NCBI RefSeq assembly: GCF_002944315.1
Contig: NZ_CP024311.1
Coordinates: 1,464,501-1,528,500 of the forward strand
Source of the DNA: Rhizobium sp. NXC24
Lineage (GTDB): Bacteria > Pseudomonadota > Alphaproteobacteria > Rhizobiales > Rhizobiaceae
Direction: 5' to 3'
Length of the DNA stretch: 64,000 nucleotides
The notes under the pieces are model-generated. The model was not told the origin of the DNA and did no database searches. It was given only the letters and a program-made list of their open reading frames with translations. Shown here in pieces: positions 11,857 through 23,483 of the stretch. The translations under genes were made by a program, and so were the position numbers. Every line of letters starts with the position of its first letter. Within the stretch, counting starts at the first letter, position 1.

Positions 11857-13530
11857 ATGGCAAACCAAGACGAACTGGTGTTTTTGCCACTCGGCGGCGT
11901 CGGCGAGATTGGCATGAATCTCGCGCTTTACGGCTATGGCGCGCCGGAGCATCGCCAGTGGATCATGGTCGATTGCGGCGTCACCTTTCCGGGGCCGGAC
12001 CTGCCCGGCGTCGATCTCGTGCTCCCCGATATCCGTTTCCTCGCCAAGGAACGCAAGAATCTCAAAGGCATCATCATCACGCATGCGCATGAGGATCACT
12101 ATGGCGCATTGAATGATCTCTGGCCGGGCCTGAACGTTCCCGTCTATGCGTCGGCCTTCACAGCCGGCCTGCTGGAAGCCAAGCGCGACTATGAGAAGGC
12201 GATGGGCGAAATCCCGATCACGCCGTTCAAGGCCGGCGATCGTATCAATGTCGGCCCCTTCAGCATCGAAGGCGTCGGCGTCAATCACTCCATTCCCGAG
12301 CCTATGTCGCTGGTGATCCGCACGCCGGTTGGCAATGTCATTCACACCGGCGACTGGAAGATCGATCACGAGCCATCGCTTGGACCGCTGACCGATGAGG
12401 CGCGTTTCCGCCAACTCGGTGATGAAGGCGTGCTGGCATTGATGTGCGATTCCACCAATGCGTTGCGAGACGGCGTATCTCCCTCGGAAAAGGATGTTTC
12501 CGAAAGCCTGCGCAAGATCATCGAGGATGCCGAGGGCCGGGTTGCGATCACCACCTTCTCCTCGAATGTCGGCCGCATCCGCACCATTGCCGAGGCCGCC
12601 GAGGCCGCAGGCCGCGAGATTTTGCTGCTTGGCAGTTCGCTGAAGCGCGTTGTCGATGTTGCCCGTGACATCGGCATCATGGAGGGCATCAAGCCGTTCA
12701 TCGCCGAAGATGAATATGGCTATATCCCGCGCGACAAGGTGGTCGTCATCCTGACCGGCAGCCAAGGCGAGCCGCGCGCTGCTCTTGCCAAACTTTCGCG
12801 CGACGAAATGCGCAACGTCGCGCTCGCCGCCGGCGATATCGTCGTTTTCTCCTCGCGCGCCATTCCCGGCAATGAGAAGGCCATCCAGGATATCAAGAAC
12901 GGGCTCACCGAGCAGGGCGTGCATGTGGTGACGGATGCTGAAGCGCTGGTCCACGTCTCCGGCCACCCGCGCCGCAACGAGCTGCAGAGGATGTATGAAT
13001 GGACGCGGCCGAAGATCGTCGTGCCGGTGCATGGCGAGGCGACGCATCTGACCGCACATAAGGAATTGGCCGAACAATCCGGCATTTCCATCGTGCCACG
13101 GGTTCGCAACGGCGACATATTGCGGCTGGCTCCAGGCCCGGTCGAGGTGATCGGCGAGGCGCCGCATGGCCGCATCTTCAAGGATGGCACGCTGATCGGC
13201 GATTTTGACGAGATGGGCATAGGCGAGCGCAAGAAGCTCGCCTATGTCGGCCATGTCGCCGTGAATGTCCTGCTCGATGCCCGTTATGAGATCGTCGGCG
13301 ATCCCGATCTCGTCGCGATCGGCTTGCCGGCCTATGACGACGAAGGCGAGGATATGGAAGACACGCTCTTCGATGCCATCGTCAGCGCCATCGAAAGCAT
13401 CCCGCGCGCCCGCCGCAAGGATATCGACATGCTGCAGGAAGCTGTGCGTCGCGCCGTACGCGCCGCTGCCAACCATGGCTGGGGCAAGAAGCCGGTCGTG
13501 ACGGTGTTCGTCACGCGCGTGCCCGGTTAA
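11857..13530 (+). CDS. rnj: Ribonuclease J
   Basis: This 557-residue metallo-beta-lactamase/beta-CASP ribonuclease acts in mRNA turnover and rRNA maturation. The metal-binding motif ITHAHEDHYG lies at residues 74-83 (His76, His78, Asp80, His81). The beta-CASP region and the distal VSGHPRRNEL motif are present. RNase J is the usual 5' exonuclease of rhizobia alongside RNase E. The gene begins 13 bases after birA, consistent with one transcript. Confidence 0.94.
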   Translation: MANQDELVFLPLGGVGEIGMNLALYGYGAPEHRQWIMVDCGVTFPGPDLPGVDLVLPDIRFLAKERKNLKGIIITHAHEDHYGALNDLWPGLNVPVYASAFTAGLLEAKRDYEKAMGEIPITPFKAGDRINVGPFSIEGVGVNHSIPEPMSLVIRTPVGNVIHTGDWKIDHEPSLGPLTDEARFRQLGDEGVLALMCDSTNALRDGVSPSEKDVSESLRKIIEDAEGRVAITTFSSNVGRIRTIAEAAEAAGREILLLGSSLKRVVDVARDIGIMEGIKPFIAEDEYGYIPRDKVVVILTGSQGEPRAALAKLSRDEMRNVALAAGDIVVFSSRAIPGNEKAIQDIKNGLTEQGVHVVTDAEALVHVSGHPRRNELQRMYEWTRPKIVVPVHGEATHLTAHKELAEQSGISIVPRVRNGDILRLAPGPVEVIGEAPHGRIFKDGTLIGDFDEMGIGERKKLAYVGHVAVNVLLDARYEIVGDPDLVAIGLPAYDDEGEDMEDTLFDAIVSAIESIPRARRKDIDMLQEAVRRAVRAAANHGWGKKPVVTVFVTRVPG

Positions 13531-13565
13531 TAGCGTTTCTATCTGGTCGGGGGGGAGGGGCAGCC

Positions 13566-13979
13566 ATGCTCGGACGCATCAATCACATCGCGATTGCCGT
13601 TCCTGATATCGCCGCCGCTTCCGCCACCTATCGCGATACGCTCGGCGCCAAGGTCTCGGCGCCGCAGCCCTTGCCGGAACACGGTGTCACCGTCGTTTTC
13701 ATAGATCTGCCGAACGGCAAGGTCGAGCTATTGGAACCGCTCGGCGACGCCTCGCCGATATCGGCCTTCCTGGCGAAGAACCCCGATGGGGGCATGCACC
13801 ATATCTGCTACGAGGTGGATGATCTTCTGGCCGCACGTGATCGGCTTCTCGACGCCGGCGCCCGTGTGCTCGGCAATGGCGAGCCGAAGATCGGCGCCCA
13901 CGGCAAGCCGGTGCTCTTCCTGCACCCCAAGGATTTTTTTGGGACTCTCATCGAGCTTGAGCAGAGCGCGACCCCTTAG
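13566..13979 (+). CDS. mce: Methylmalonyl-CoA epimerase
   Basis: This 137-residue VOC-fold enzyme interconverts (R)- and (S)-methylmalonyl-CoA in propionate metabolism. Metal ligands of the family are visible in INHIAIAV near residue 6, MHHICYEV near residue 77 and LIELEQ near the C-terminus. A strong purine-rich ribosome-binding site (GGGGGGAGGGG) precedes the ATG. Confidence 0.92.
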   Translation: MLGRINHIAIAVPDIAAASATYRDTLGAKVSAPQPLPEHGVTVVFIDLPNGKVELLEPLGDASPISAFLAKNPDGGMHHICYEVDDLLAARDRLLDAGARVLGNGEPKIGAHGKPVLFLHPKDFFGTLIELEQSATP

Positions 13980-14110
13980 ATCGGCGTTCGACACAGCAGT
14001 GTGACATTAGAGCGCTGAACTGCGCTTTGAAACAAGGAAGCTTTGGCTCTATAAGCTGGTTGGGACGAGGAGAGTGCGGGCCGGTTTGAAGCCTGTCTTG
14101 AGGAAGCATA

Positions 14111-14389
14111 ATGGTCCAGCAGATTTTTTCGACATGCGCTGTCTATTTCGTTGTCTGGTGGATCACGCTCTTCGCCATCCTGCCGTTTGGGTTGCGCACC
14201 CAAGCCGAAGACAATCATGTGGTCCTCGGCACCGTCGAAAGTGCGCCGACGAAATTCCGTGGTTTAAGAGTGGTGCTGATCACGACGCTGGTATCCGGCC
14301 TGATCTACGGCGCCTGGTACATCAGCTCCCACTATCTGGGCATCGGCTTCAACTCGATCCCACCGATCATTCCACGCTACGACGGCTGA
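14111..14389 (+). CDS. DUF1467 family membrane protein
   Basis: This 92-residue protein has two transmembrane segments (residues about 8-28 and 55-75) separated by a polar loop. It matches the small alphaproteobacterial DUF1467 family, which commonly sits between mce and proS. Function is unknown. GAGGAAG just before the ATG supports the start. Confidence 0.85.
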   Translation: MVQQIFSTCAVYFVVWWITLFAILPFGLRTQAEDNHVVLGTVESAPTKFRGLRVVLITTLVSGLIYGAWYISSHYLGIGFNSIPPIIPRYDG

Positions 14390-14595
14390 CGTTTATCCTT
14401 GAAATTCTTTGCAATTTGCGGCTGAAATCCTTCGCCACCGAATAGTCAGCAATCCGTCATACCCTTGTCATCAGTTTGAGGCAAAGAGGCTGCGCAACGG
14501 CGATGATGCCGTCGCGTTGACTTGACTGCGGTTGGGAACGGTTCCAAAGCCTGCCGGCTCGAAAAGGTCGTGATCAGGGCCGCAGAAAAGCAAAA

Positions 14596-14622
14596 AAAAA
14601 CAAGGCTGTAAGCCTTGTTTTT
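14596..14622. terminator. Bidirectional intrinsic terminator
   Basis: A perfect 12-bp stem (14596-14607 with 14611-14622) has a 3-base loop. It ends in a T-run on the plus strand and in a nine-T run on the minus strand. It would end readthrough from the DUF1467 gene and also any minus-strand transcript coming from the proS leader region. Confidence 0.75.
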
Positions 14623-14736
14623 AAGTATCGCGTGATCCTTATCCGTTGCCGGGGCTGCGAGCGAGCGCGCCTAAGATCTGATCCTCCCAAGACTTGACCG
14701 CGAAACGACAAGAATTTAGCCTTCTTGCCTCTTTTG

Positions 14737-14754
14737 TGAGCTAAAATTAGCTCA
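14737..14754. promoter_or_regulatory. Perfect palindrome upstream of proS promoter
   Basis: TGAGCTAA at 14737-14744 and TTAGCTCA at 14747-14754 form a perfect 8-bp inverted repeat with a 2-base centre. It lies 61 bases before the -35 element of the proS promoter. The geometry suits a dimeric regulator, but the protein is unknown. Confidence 0.4.
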
Positions 14755-14815
14755 AAGATTGGCCGTTGTCATCTGTTTTTTTGCATTTTTGCTACAGTCG
14801 CGCAGAATTTTTCTG

Positions 14816-14846
14816 TTGACACATTTCTCTCCCAAATCCTTATAAA
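14816..14846 (+). promoter_or_regulatory. Sigma-70-type promoter for proS
   Basis: The -35 element TTGACA at 14816-14821 is a consensus match. The -10 element is TTATAA at 14840-14845 or TATAAA at 14841-14846, spaced by 18 or 19 bases. Transcription would start near 14852, giving a leader of about 175 bases. Confidence 0.6.
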
Positions 14847-15028
14847 CGTGCATTTTTTCGAATTTCCAAAAATATATGACGTTGCCCAACATTTGCGGGT
14901 GTTCGTCCGCTTTACTCGCGCTAAATGCGGGTTTCTTTCCTGCGCCGAAGCAGTTATGAACTCCTCCAGCAGTTAAATTTCTAACGATTCCGCCAAATGC
15001 GGAACGTCAAACCATCTGGAATCAGCCC

Positions 15029-16351
15029 ATGCGCCTGTCTCGTTACTTCATGCCCATTCTGAAGGAAAATCCCAAAGAGGCTGAAATTGTTTCCCATCGG
15101 CTGATGCTGCGCGCCGGCATGATCCGCCAGCAGTCGCAAGGCATTTACTCCTGGCTGCCGCTGGGCAAGCGCGTCCTCGACAAGGTCAACAATATCATCC
15201 GCGAGGAACAGAACCGTGCCGGCGCCATCGAGCTGCTGATGCCGACGCTGCAGTCGGCCGAGCTCTGGCAGGAAAGCGGCCGTTATGACGCCTATGGCAA
15301 GGAGATGCTGCGCATCCAGGATCGTCAGGAGCGCCCCATGCTCTACGGCCCGACCAATGAGGAGGTGGTCACCGACATCTTCCGCTCCTACGTCAAGTCC
15401 TACAAGGACGTGCCGTTGAACCTCTATCATATCCAACTGAAGTTTCGCGACGAGATCCGTCCACGCTTCGGCACCATGCGCTCGCGCGAATTCATGATGA
15501 AGGATGCCTATTCCTTCGATCTGACGCTCGAAGGTGCGGTGCACTCCTATAACAAGATGTTCGCTGCCTATCTGCGCACCTTCAATCGACTGGGTCTCAG
15601 GGCAATTCCGATGCGCGCCGACACCGGCCCCATCGGCGGCGACCTCAGCCATGAATTCATCATCCTCGCCGACACCGGCGAATCGGAGGTCTTCTGCCAC
15701 AAGGATTTCGTCAATTTCGACATCCCCGCAGACGACACGAATTTTGATGACGTCGCTGGCCTGAAAGCCATCTTCGACAAATGGACGTCGGTCTATGCGG
15801 CGACCTCCGAGATGCATGACGAGGCGGCCTTCAACGCCATTCCGGAAGGCGAGCGCCTGTCGGCCCGTGGCATCGAGGTCGGCCATATCTTTTATTTCGG
15901 CACGAAATATTCCGAACCGATGGGCGCGAAAGTGCAGGGTCCTGACGGCAAGGAGCATGCCGTCCATATGGGTTCTTACGGTATTGGCCCGACACGCCTT
16001 GTTCCCGCCATCATCGAAGCATCGCATGATGAGAACGGAATCATCTGGCCGGCGTCGATCGCGCCCTTTGATGCCGTCGTGATCAACATGAAGGCCGGCG
16101 ATCAGTCCTGCGACGCGGCTTGCGAGACGATCTACGCGGCGCTCTCGAAGGCCGGCAAGGACGTTCTGCTTGACGATACGGACGATCGTGCCGGAACGAA
16201 GTTCGCCACTGCCGACCTGATCGGCGTGCCCATGCAGATCATCGTCGGGCCGCGTTCGATCGCGAACGGCGAAGTGGAAGTCAAGGATCGCAAGACCGGC
16301 GCCCGCGAAACGATCACCGTCGAAGCGGCGATCAATCGGCTGGCAGGCTGA
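15029..16351 (+). CDS. proS: Prolyl-tRNA synthetase
   Basis: This 440-residue class IIa aminoacyl-tRNA synthetase charges tRNA-Pro. Motif-2 region [21 protein letters not shown] and the TNEEVVTD segment are present, as is the C-terminal anticodon-binding domain. The length is that of the short alphaproteobacterial form that lacks the large editing insertion of the E. coli enzyme (about 570 residues). It is followed after 22 bases by lolE. Confidence 0.96.
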   Translation: MRLSRYFMPILKENPKEAEIVSHRLMLRAGMIRQQSQGIYSWLPLGKRVLDKVNNIIREEQNRAGAIELLMPTLQSAELWQESGRYDAYGKEMLRIQDRQERPMLYGPTNEEVVTDIFRSYVKSYKDVPLNLYHIQLKFRDEIRPRFGTMRSREFMMKDAYSFDLTLEGAVHSYNKMFAAYLRTFNRLGLRAIPMRADTGPIGGDLSHEFIILADTGESEVFCHKDFVNFDIPADDTNFDDVAGLKAIFDKWTSVYAATSEMHDEAAFNAIPEGERLSARGIEVGHIFYFGTKYSEPMGAKVQGPDGKEHAVHMGSYGIGPTRLVPAIIEASHDENGIIWPASIAPFDAVVINMKAGDQSCDAACETIYAALSKAGKDVLLDDTDDRAGTKFATADLIGVPMQIIVGPRSIANGEVEVKDRKTGARETITVEAAINRLAG

Positions 16352-16373
16352 TAAACGATAGGATGAGAAGCGA

Positions 16374-17684
16374 ATGGCGGTAGGCGAGGCAGTGAAGCAG
16401 CAGGAGAAGGCCTTCAAAACCGGCCCGTCATCGCGTCCGTTCTCCGGCTTCGAGCGGCTTGTCGCCTGGCGCTATCTGCGCGCCCGGCGCAAGGAGGCGT
16501 CGATCTCGGTCATCGCCGGCTTCTCGCTGGTCGGTATCATGCTGGGCGTTGCGGCATTGATCATCGTCATGGCGGTCATGAACGGTTTTCGCGCCGAGCT
16601 CTTCAAGCAGATTCTTGGTTTCAACGGCCATGTCGTTGTTCAGCCCGTGGATTCGCCGCTGAATGATTATGCCGCGCTGGCACAGAGGCTCGCTGCCGTC
16701 CCCGGTGTCACCATGGCCCTGCCGCTGGTCGAAGGCGAGACGCTTGCCTCCGGTCGCGGCGGTTCGGGAACCGGTGCGCTCGTGCGCGGCATCCGCGCCG
16801 AAGACCTCACCAAGCTCAAGACCGTTTCGGACCACATCGTCGATGGCGACATGGTCGGCTTCACCGCCGGCCAGGGCGTCATGGTGGGTTCGCGTCTGGC
16901 GCGGCAACTGGGTCTGACGGTCGGCGACCAGATTACGCTGACTGCGCCGGAGGGCGACGTGACGCCTTTCGGGGTCAATCCGCGCGTCAAGGCCTATACG
17001 ATCTCCGGCATCTTCGAAGTCGGCATGTCGGAATACGATTCCTCCGTCGTCTTCATGCCGCTGGAGGAGGCGCAGCTCTTTTTCAATGCCGAGGGGATCG
17101 TCGAGAAGATCGAGCTTTTCGTCAGCAACCCGGATGATGTCGACGCACTGAGGCCGCAGATCGAAGCGGCGGCGGGGCGGCAGGTCTTTCTGACAGACTG
17201 GCGGCAGGTGAACGAGACCTTCTTCTCGGCGCTGCAGGTCGAGCGCAACACCATGTTCATGATCCTGACGCTGATTGTCATCGTCGCGGCGCTCAACATC
17301 ATTTCCGGTCTGATCATGCTGGTGAAGGACAAGGGAAGCGACATCGCCATTTTGCGCACCATGGGCGCGACGTCGGGGGCGATCATGCGCATCTTCTTCA
17401 TGACGGGCGCGGCGATCGGCGTCGTCGGCACCGTCGCCGGCGTCGCGCTCGGGGTCGTCGTCTGCCTCAACATCGAATCGATCCGTCAGTTCTTCTCCTG
17501 GATATCCGGCACGGTGATCTTCAATCCCGAGGTCTATTTCCTCAGCAAGTTGCCGGCGGAAATGAATCTCGGCGAGACCCTCTCCGTGGTCGTGATGGCG
17601 CTGACGCTCTCCTTCCTCGCCACGATCTTTCCGGCCTGGCGTGCCTCGCGGCTCGATCCGGTGCAGGCGCTAAGGTACGAATAA
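16374..17684 (+). CDS. lolE: Lipoprotein-releasing ABC transporter permease (LolC/E family)
   Basis: This 436-residue inner-membrane permease works with LolD to release outer-membrane lipoproteins to the carrier LolA. It has the family topology: one transmembrane helix near residue 40 (after FERLVAWRYLRARR), a large periplasmic domain, and three C-terminal helices from about residue 290. The conserved MVKDKGSDIAILRTMGA coupling motif precedes the second helix. Alphaproteobacteria typically have one fused-function LolC/E gene, as here. Confidence 0.93.
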   Translation: MAVGEAVKQQEKAFKTGPSSRPFSGFERLVAWRYLRARRKEASISVIAGFSLVGIMLGVAALIIVMAVMNGFRAELFKQILGFNGHVVVQPVDSPLNDYAALAQRLAAVPGVTMALPLVEGETLASGRGGSGTGALVRGIRAEDLTKLKTVSDHIVDGDMVGFTAGQGVMVGSRLARQLGLTVGDQITLTAPEGDVTPFGVNPRVKAYTISGIFEVGMSEYDSSVVFMPLEEAQLFFNAEGIVEKIELFVSNPDDVDALRPQIEAAAGRQVFLTDWRQVNETFFSALQVERNTMFMILTLIVIVAALNIISGLIMLVKDKGSDIAILRTMGATSGAIMRIFFMTGAAIGVVGTVAGVALGVVVCLNIESIRQFFSWISGTVIFNPEVYFLSKLPAEMNLGETLSVVVMALTLSFLATIFPAWRASRLDPVQALRYE

Positions 17685-17696
17685 GGAATTCCACAT

Positions 17697-18383
17697 TTGA
17701 TCAAACGCAACGTCGTTCTCCAGCTTACGGGCGTGGAGCGTCATTACGGGCAGGGCGAAACGCGGCTGTCGATCCTGAAGGGCGCCGATTTCGCCTTGAC
17801 CAGCGGCGAGATCGTTGCCCTGGTCGCGCCGTCGGGAACGGGGAAATCGACGCTTCTGCACGTTGCCGGCCTGCTCGAACATCCAGATGGCGGCGAGGTG
17901 ACGATTAATGGCCAGGCCTGTGAGGGACTGTCCGATGAAAAGCGCACGGCCGTCCGTCGCAGCGAGATTGGCTTCGTCTATCAGTTCCACCATCTGTTGC
18001 CCGAGTTTTCCGCGCTAGAAAACATCATGATGCCGCAGTTGATTTCCGGTCTCTCCCGGAAAGAGGCAAGCGCTCGCGCTGCCCAGCTCCTCGACTATAT
18101 GCGCATTGGTCATCGCGCCGATCACCGCCCGGCCGAGCTTTCCGGCGGTGAGCAACAGCGCGTCGCGATTGCCCGCGCCGTTGCCAACGCACCGCTGGTG
18201 CTTTTGGCCGACGAGCCGACCGGCAACCTCGATCCTGATACGGCGCATTACGTCTTCGACGCGCTGGAGGCGCTGGTGCGTCAGTCCGGGCTTGCCGCGC
18301 TGATCGCCACGCACAATCACGAACTGGCGGCTCGCATGGACCGCCGCGTGACTATCCATGACGGTAAGGTCGTCGAATTCTGA
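17697..18383 (+). CDS. lolD: Lipoprotein-releasing ABC transporter ATP-binding protein
   Basis: This 228-residue ATPase is the partner of the upstream permease. The Walker A motif is APSGTGKST (residues 44-52) with Ala in place of the first Gly, a variant I recall from other alphaproteobacteria. The LSGGEQQR signature and the Walker B motif [12 protein letters not shown] are intact. No ATG fits; the TTG at 17697 follows AAGGA at 17685-17689 and gives a full-length protein. The gene starts 12 bases after lolE. Confidence 0.93.
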   Translation: MIKRNVVLQLTGVERHYGQGETRLSILKGADFALTSGEIVALVAPSGTGKSTLLHVAGLLEHPDGGEVTINGQACEGLSDEKRTAVRRSEIGFVYQFHHLLPEFSALENIMMPQLISGLSRKEASARAAQLLDYMRIGHRADHRPAELSGGEQQRVAIARAVANAPLVLLADEPTGNLDPDTAHYVFDALEALVRQSGLAALIATHNHELAARMDRRVTIHDGKVVEF

Positions 18384-18392
18384 CGGTGCCCA

Positions 18393-18860
18393 TCAAGGGA
18401 CGATCAGTCCGCCGCGGTAATCCAGCTCATAGGCCTTACGTCCGTTTACGAGGATGACCTCATGGCCGATAAAATGATCGCAGCCGCCGGTACTGCGATC
18501 GACATACTGGCCAAATGAATGGGTGAATTCGAAACCGCCGAGAAAGCGTTTCTCATCGAGGTAGAGCCGCATGAGCGCCGCCTTGATGACCATCCCTGCA
18601 GCCCTGCCATCTATCAGATCGGGCTCGACGATTCGTCCAAAATAATTCATCGCCCAGACCGGCTCGTCATCGTACCAGACGACTTCCTGTCCGGCGAAAT
18701 CCGTGCCGCCGAAATAGCTATCGAGATAGCGGCAGCGGCCGCTGGCATAGCCGATGTCATGCGAGCCGCTCCGGCAGGACGGCAGCCTCTCGCCATCGCC
18801 GACATAGGTCTCCGCCTTCGCGGCAACAATAAAATCGTTCAGCGCGGCAAGATCCGGCAT
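18393..18860 (-). CDS. DUF5680-like protein
   Basis: This 155-residue soluble protein is rich in Tyr, Asp and Gly. Segments such as TYVGDGERLPSCRSGSHDIGY, YLDSYFGGTDFAGQEVVWYD and PVWAMNYFGR match what I recall of DUF5680, whose function is unknown. The start was set at the ATG preceded by GGAGAGGG. It is convergent with lolD, 9 bases away. Confidence 0.65.
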   Translation of the reverse strand: MPDLAALNDFIVAAKAETYVGDGERLPSCRSGSHDIGYASGRCRYLDSYFGGTDFAGQEVVWYDDEPVWAMNYFGRIVEPDLIDGRAAGMVIKAALMRLYLDEKRFLGGFEFTHSFGQYVDRSTGGCDHFIGHEVILVNGRKAYELDYRGGLIVP

Positions 18861-18944
18861 GTCCCTCTCCATTCGTGGTGAGGGCACAGAATGCCACGCG
18901 CTCGATAGCAAGTAAAGAACATACGGTGAACAAATGAAAAGCCG

Positions 18945-19532
18945 CTACGTGTTTTCCCCACAAACTTTCCGGCCGATATCGTCTTTCCAGTCCTGGATCT
19001 TGATGGTTTTGGCTTGAGTCTGGAGTTCCCTGCCACTCTTCGTCGCCTTGCCCGTCAGGACATTGTAGTCGCAGCTATAGCTTCTATCGGCTTCGAGATT
19101 GTCCCGGTAATCAAAGGTGTAGCCGGCGACGACGAAGGCGTTGTTGCGGAAGGCGAGGGTGAGCGTCTGATGCCAGCGGTCGCGCCCGATCGCGTCATTC
19201 TGGGACATGACGGCGATCGAACCATTGGGCAGCGCCGTGATCGAAGGCTCCTGACCGAAGATACCGCCCGGCTCGCCTCGGCCCCATACTTTGTCGGGTG
19301 CGGCGGCCGCCAGCTTGAGCAACTGATGTTCTTTGTCGCGGAGATAAATATAGATGCCGATCGTGGTCTCGTCGTCTGGCGGGGCCAACGCCAGCAAAGC
19401 AAGGTCCGGCTTACCGTCCTTGTTCCAATCGCCGACCGCCGCGTCGATGATGCGGTCGGGCGCAATGGTATCGTCAGCGTGAGCCGCGGATGTAACCGAA
19501 AGCAGAATGAGAGCGCAGGCAAGTGGTTTCAT
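18945..19532 (-). CDS. Secreted hypothetical protein with an FG-GAP/VCBS-like motif
   Basis: This 195-residue protein has a clear signal peptide (MKPLACALILLSVTSAAHA, cleavage after residue 19). The segment VGDWNKDGKPDLALLAL just after it resembles an FG-GAP/VCBS calcium-binding blade. The rest is not recognised. Two cysteines (in SYSCDYN and the final VCGENT) could form a disulfide in the periplasm. GAGGGGGGAT before the ATG supports the start. Confidence 0.65.
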   Translation of the reverse strand: MKPLACALILLSVTSAAHADDTIAPDRIIDAAVGDWNKDGKPDLALLALAPPDDETTIGIYIYLRDKEHQLLKLAAAAPDKVWGRGEPGGIFGQEPSITALPNGSIAVMSQNDAIGRDRWHQTLTLAFRNNAFVVAGYTFDYRDNLEADRSYSCDYNVLTGKATKSGRELQTQAKTIKIQDWKDDIGRKVCGENT

Positions 19533-19636
19533 CGTGATCCCCCCTCGCGTTTTCATAGCTTAGGGGTTGTGCTTCGGTCCATTGGTACTCTTCAAAATAC
19601 TGATGATGAAAATTATTGATGCAGCTATTGACTCTC

Positions 19637-19651
19637 GAACATAAATAGAAC
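19637..19651 (+). promoter_or_regulatory. LexA (SOS) box upstream of the 28-codon gene
   Basis: GAAC at 19637-19640 and GAAC at 19648-19651 are separated by exactly 7 bases, matching the alphaproteobacterial LexA operator GAAC-N7-GAAC. A promoter with -35 TTGATG (19616-19621) and -10 near 19639-19645 would be overlapped by the box. It lies 33 bases before the small gene and 234 bases before dnaE. Confidence 0.7.
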
Positions 19652-19684
19652 AAAAAAGAAACATAACGAGTAAGGAGCGCGTAA

Positions 19685-19771
19685 ATGACCGATATCATTC
19701 GAGACGTTGCAGCATTCACCTCCATCGTCATGTTTGTCGCCAGCTTTTCCCTCATCATGATGGCGATGTGA
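19685..19771 (+). CDS. 28-residue single-pass membrane peptide, likely SOS-induced
   Basis: The frame encodes 28 residues. A short polar start (MTDIIRDVAAF) is followed by one hydrophobic helix (TSIVMFVASFSLIMMAM) running to the C-terminus. AAGGAG at 19672-19677 stands 7 bases before the ATG, an excellent ribosome-binding site. A LexA box lies just upstream. Size, topology and control recall Caulobacter SidA, a 29-residue SOS-induced inner-membrane inhibitor of division. That functional link is inference, since no sequence comparison was possible. dnaE starts 114 bases downstream. Confidence 0.65.
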   Translation: MTDIIRDVAAFTSIVMFVASFSLIMMAM

Positions 19772-19885
19772 AACTTATCCCCACGGGTGTTGCGATGCGC
19801 CCGTGAATCATGAAGTCAACTTATGGACTTTATCGTCCGCTATGCCGAAAATGCAGCCGATTCATTTGGGCATGCGGAAAGGCAT

Positions 19886-23386
<3,501 letters not shown>

Positions 23387-23387
23387 A

Positions 23388-23431
23388 GCAATTCCAGGAA
23401 AAGTGCGCAGCGGTTTTCCGTCCGGAATTGC
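23388..23431. repeat. Rhizobial-type intergenic palindromic repeat
   Basis: GCAATTCC at 23388-23395 and GGAATTGC at 23424-23431 form an outer stem, with GGAAAA (23398-23403) and TTTTCC (23414-23419) inside. I recall near-identical palindromes dispersed between genes in Rhizobium and relatives. It sits directly after dnaE and may act as a terminator or mRNA-end element. A second short element, AGCGGTTCT...AGCCGCTCT, follows to 23486. Confidence 0.6.
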
Positions 23432-23483
23432 GAGAGAACAATAGGACAGAGCGGTTCTGAGATTCCGTGAAACGCTAGCCGCT

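Larger units (their letters stand above)
14390..15028. other. Gene-free region between DUF1467 gene and proS
   Basis: No supportable protein gene lies in these 639 bases. The stretch becomes AT-rich after 14700. It holds a symmetric hairpin terminator (14596-14622), a perfect palindrome (14737-14754), a promoter (14816-14846) and a leader of about 175 bases before proS. The leader includes a hairpin TTCCGC-N5-GCGGAA at 14988-15004. Confidence 0.6.

Noticed and set aside
14876..14959. 27-residue upstream frame in the proS leader
   Set aside because: No ribosome-binding site, no run of proline codons and no resemblance to an attenuator peptide.
17828..17854. Ala for Gly in the LolD Walker A motif as a sign of inactivity
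   Set aside because: The remaining GTGKST core, the signature and Walker B are intact, and the variant seems usual in alphaproteobacterial LolD.
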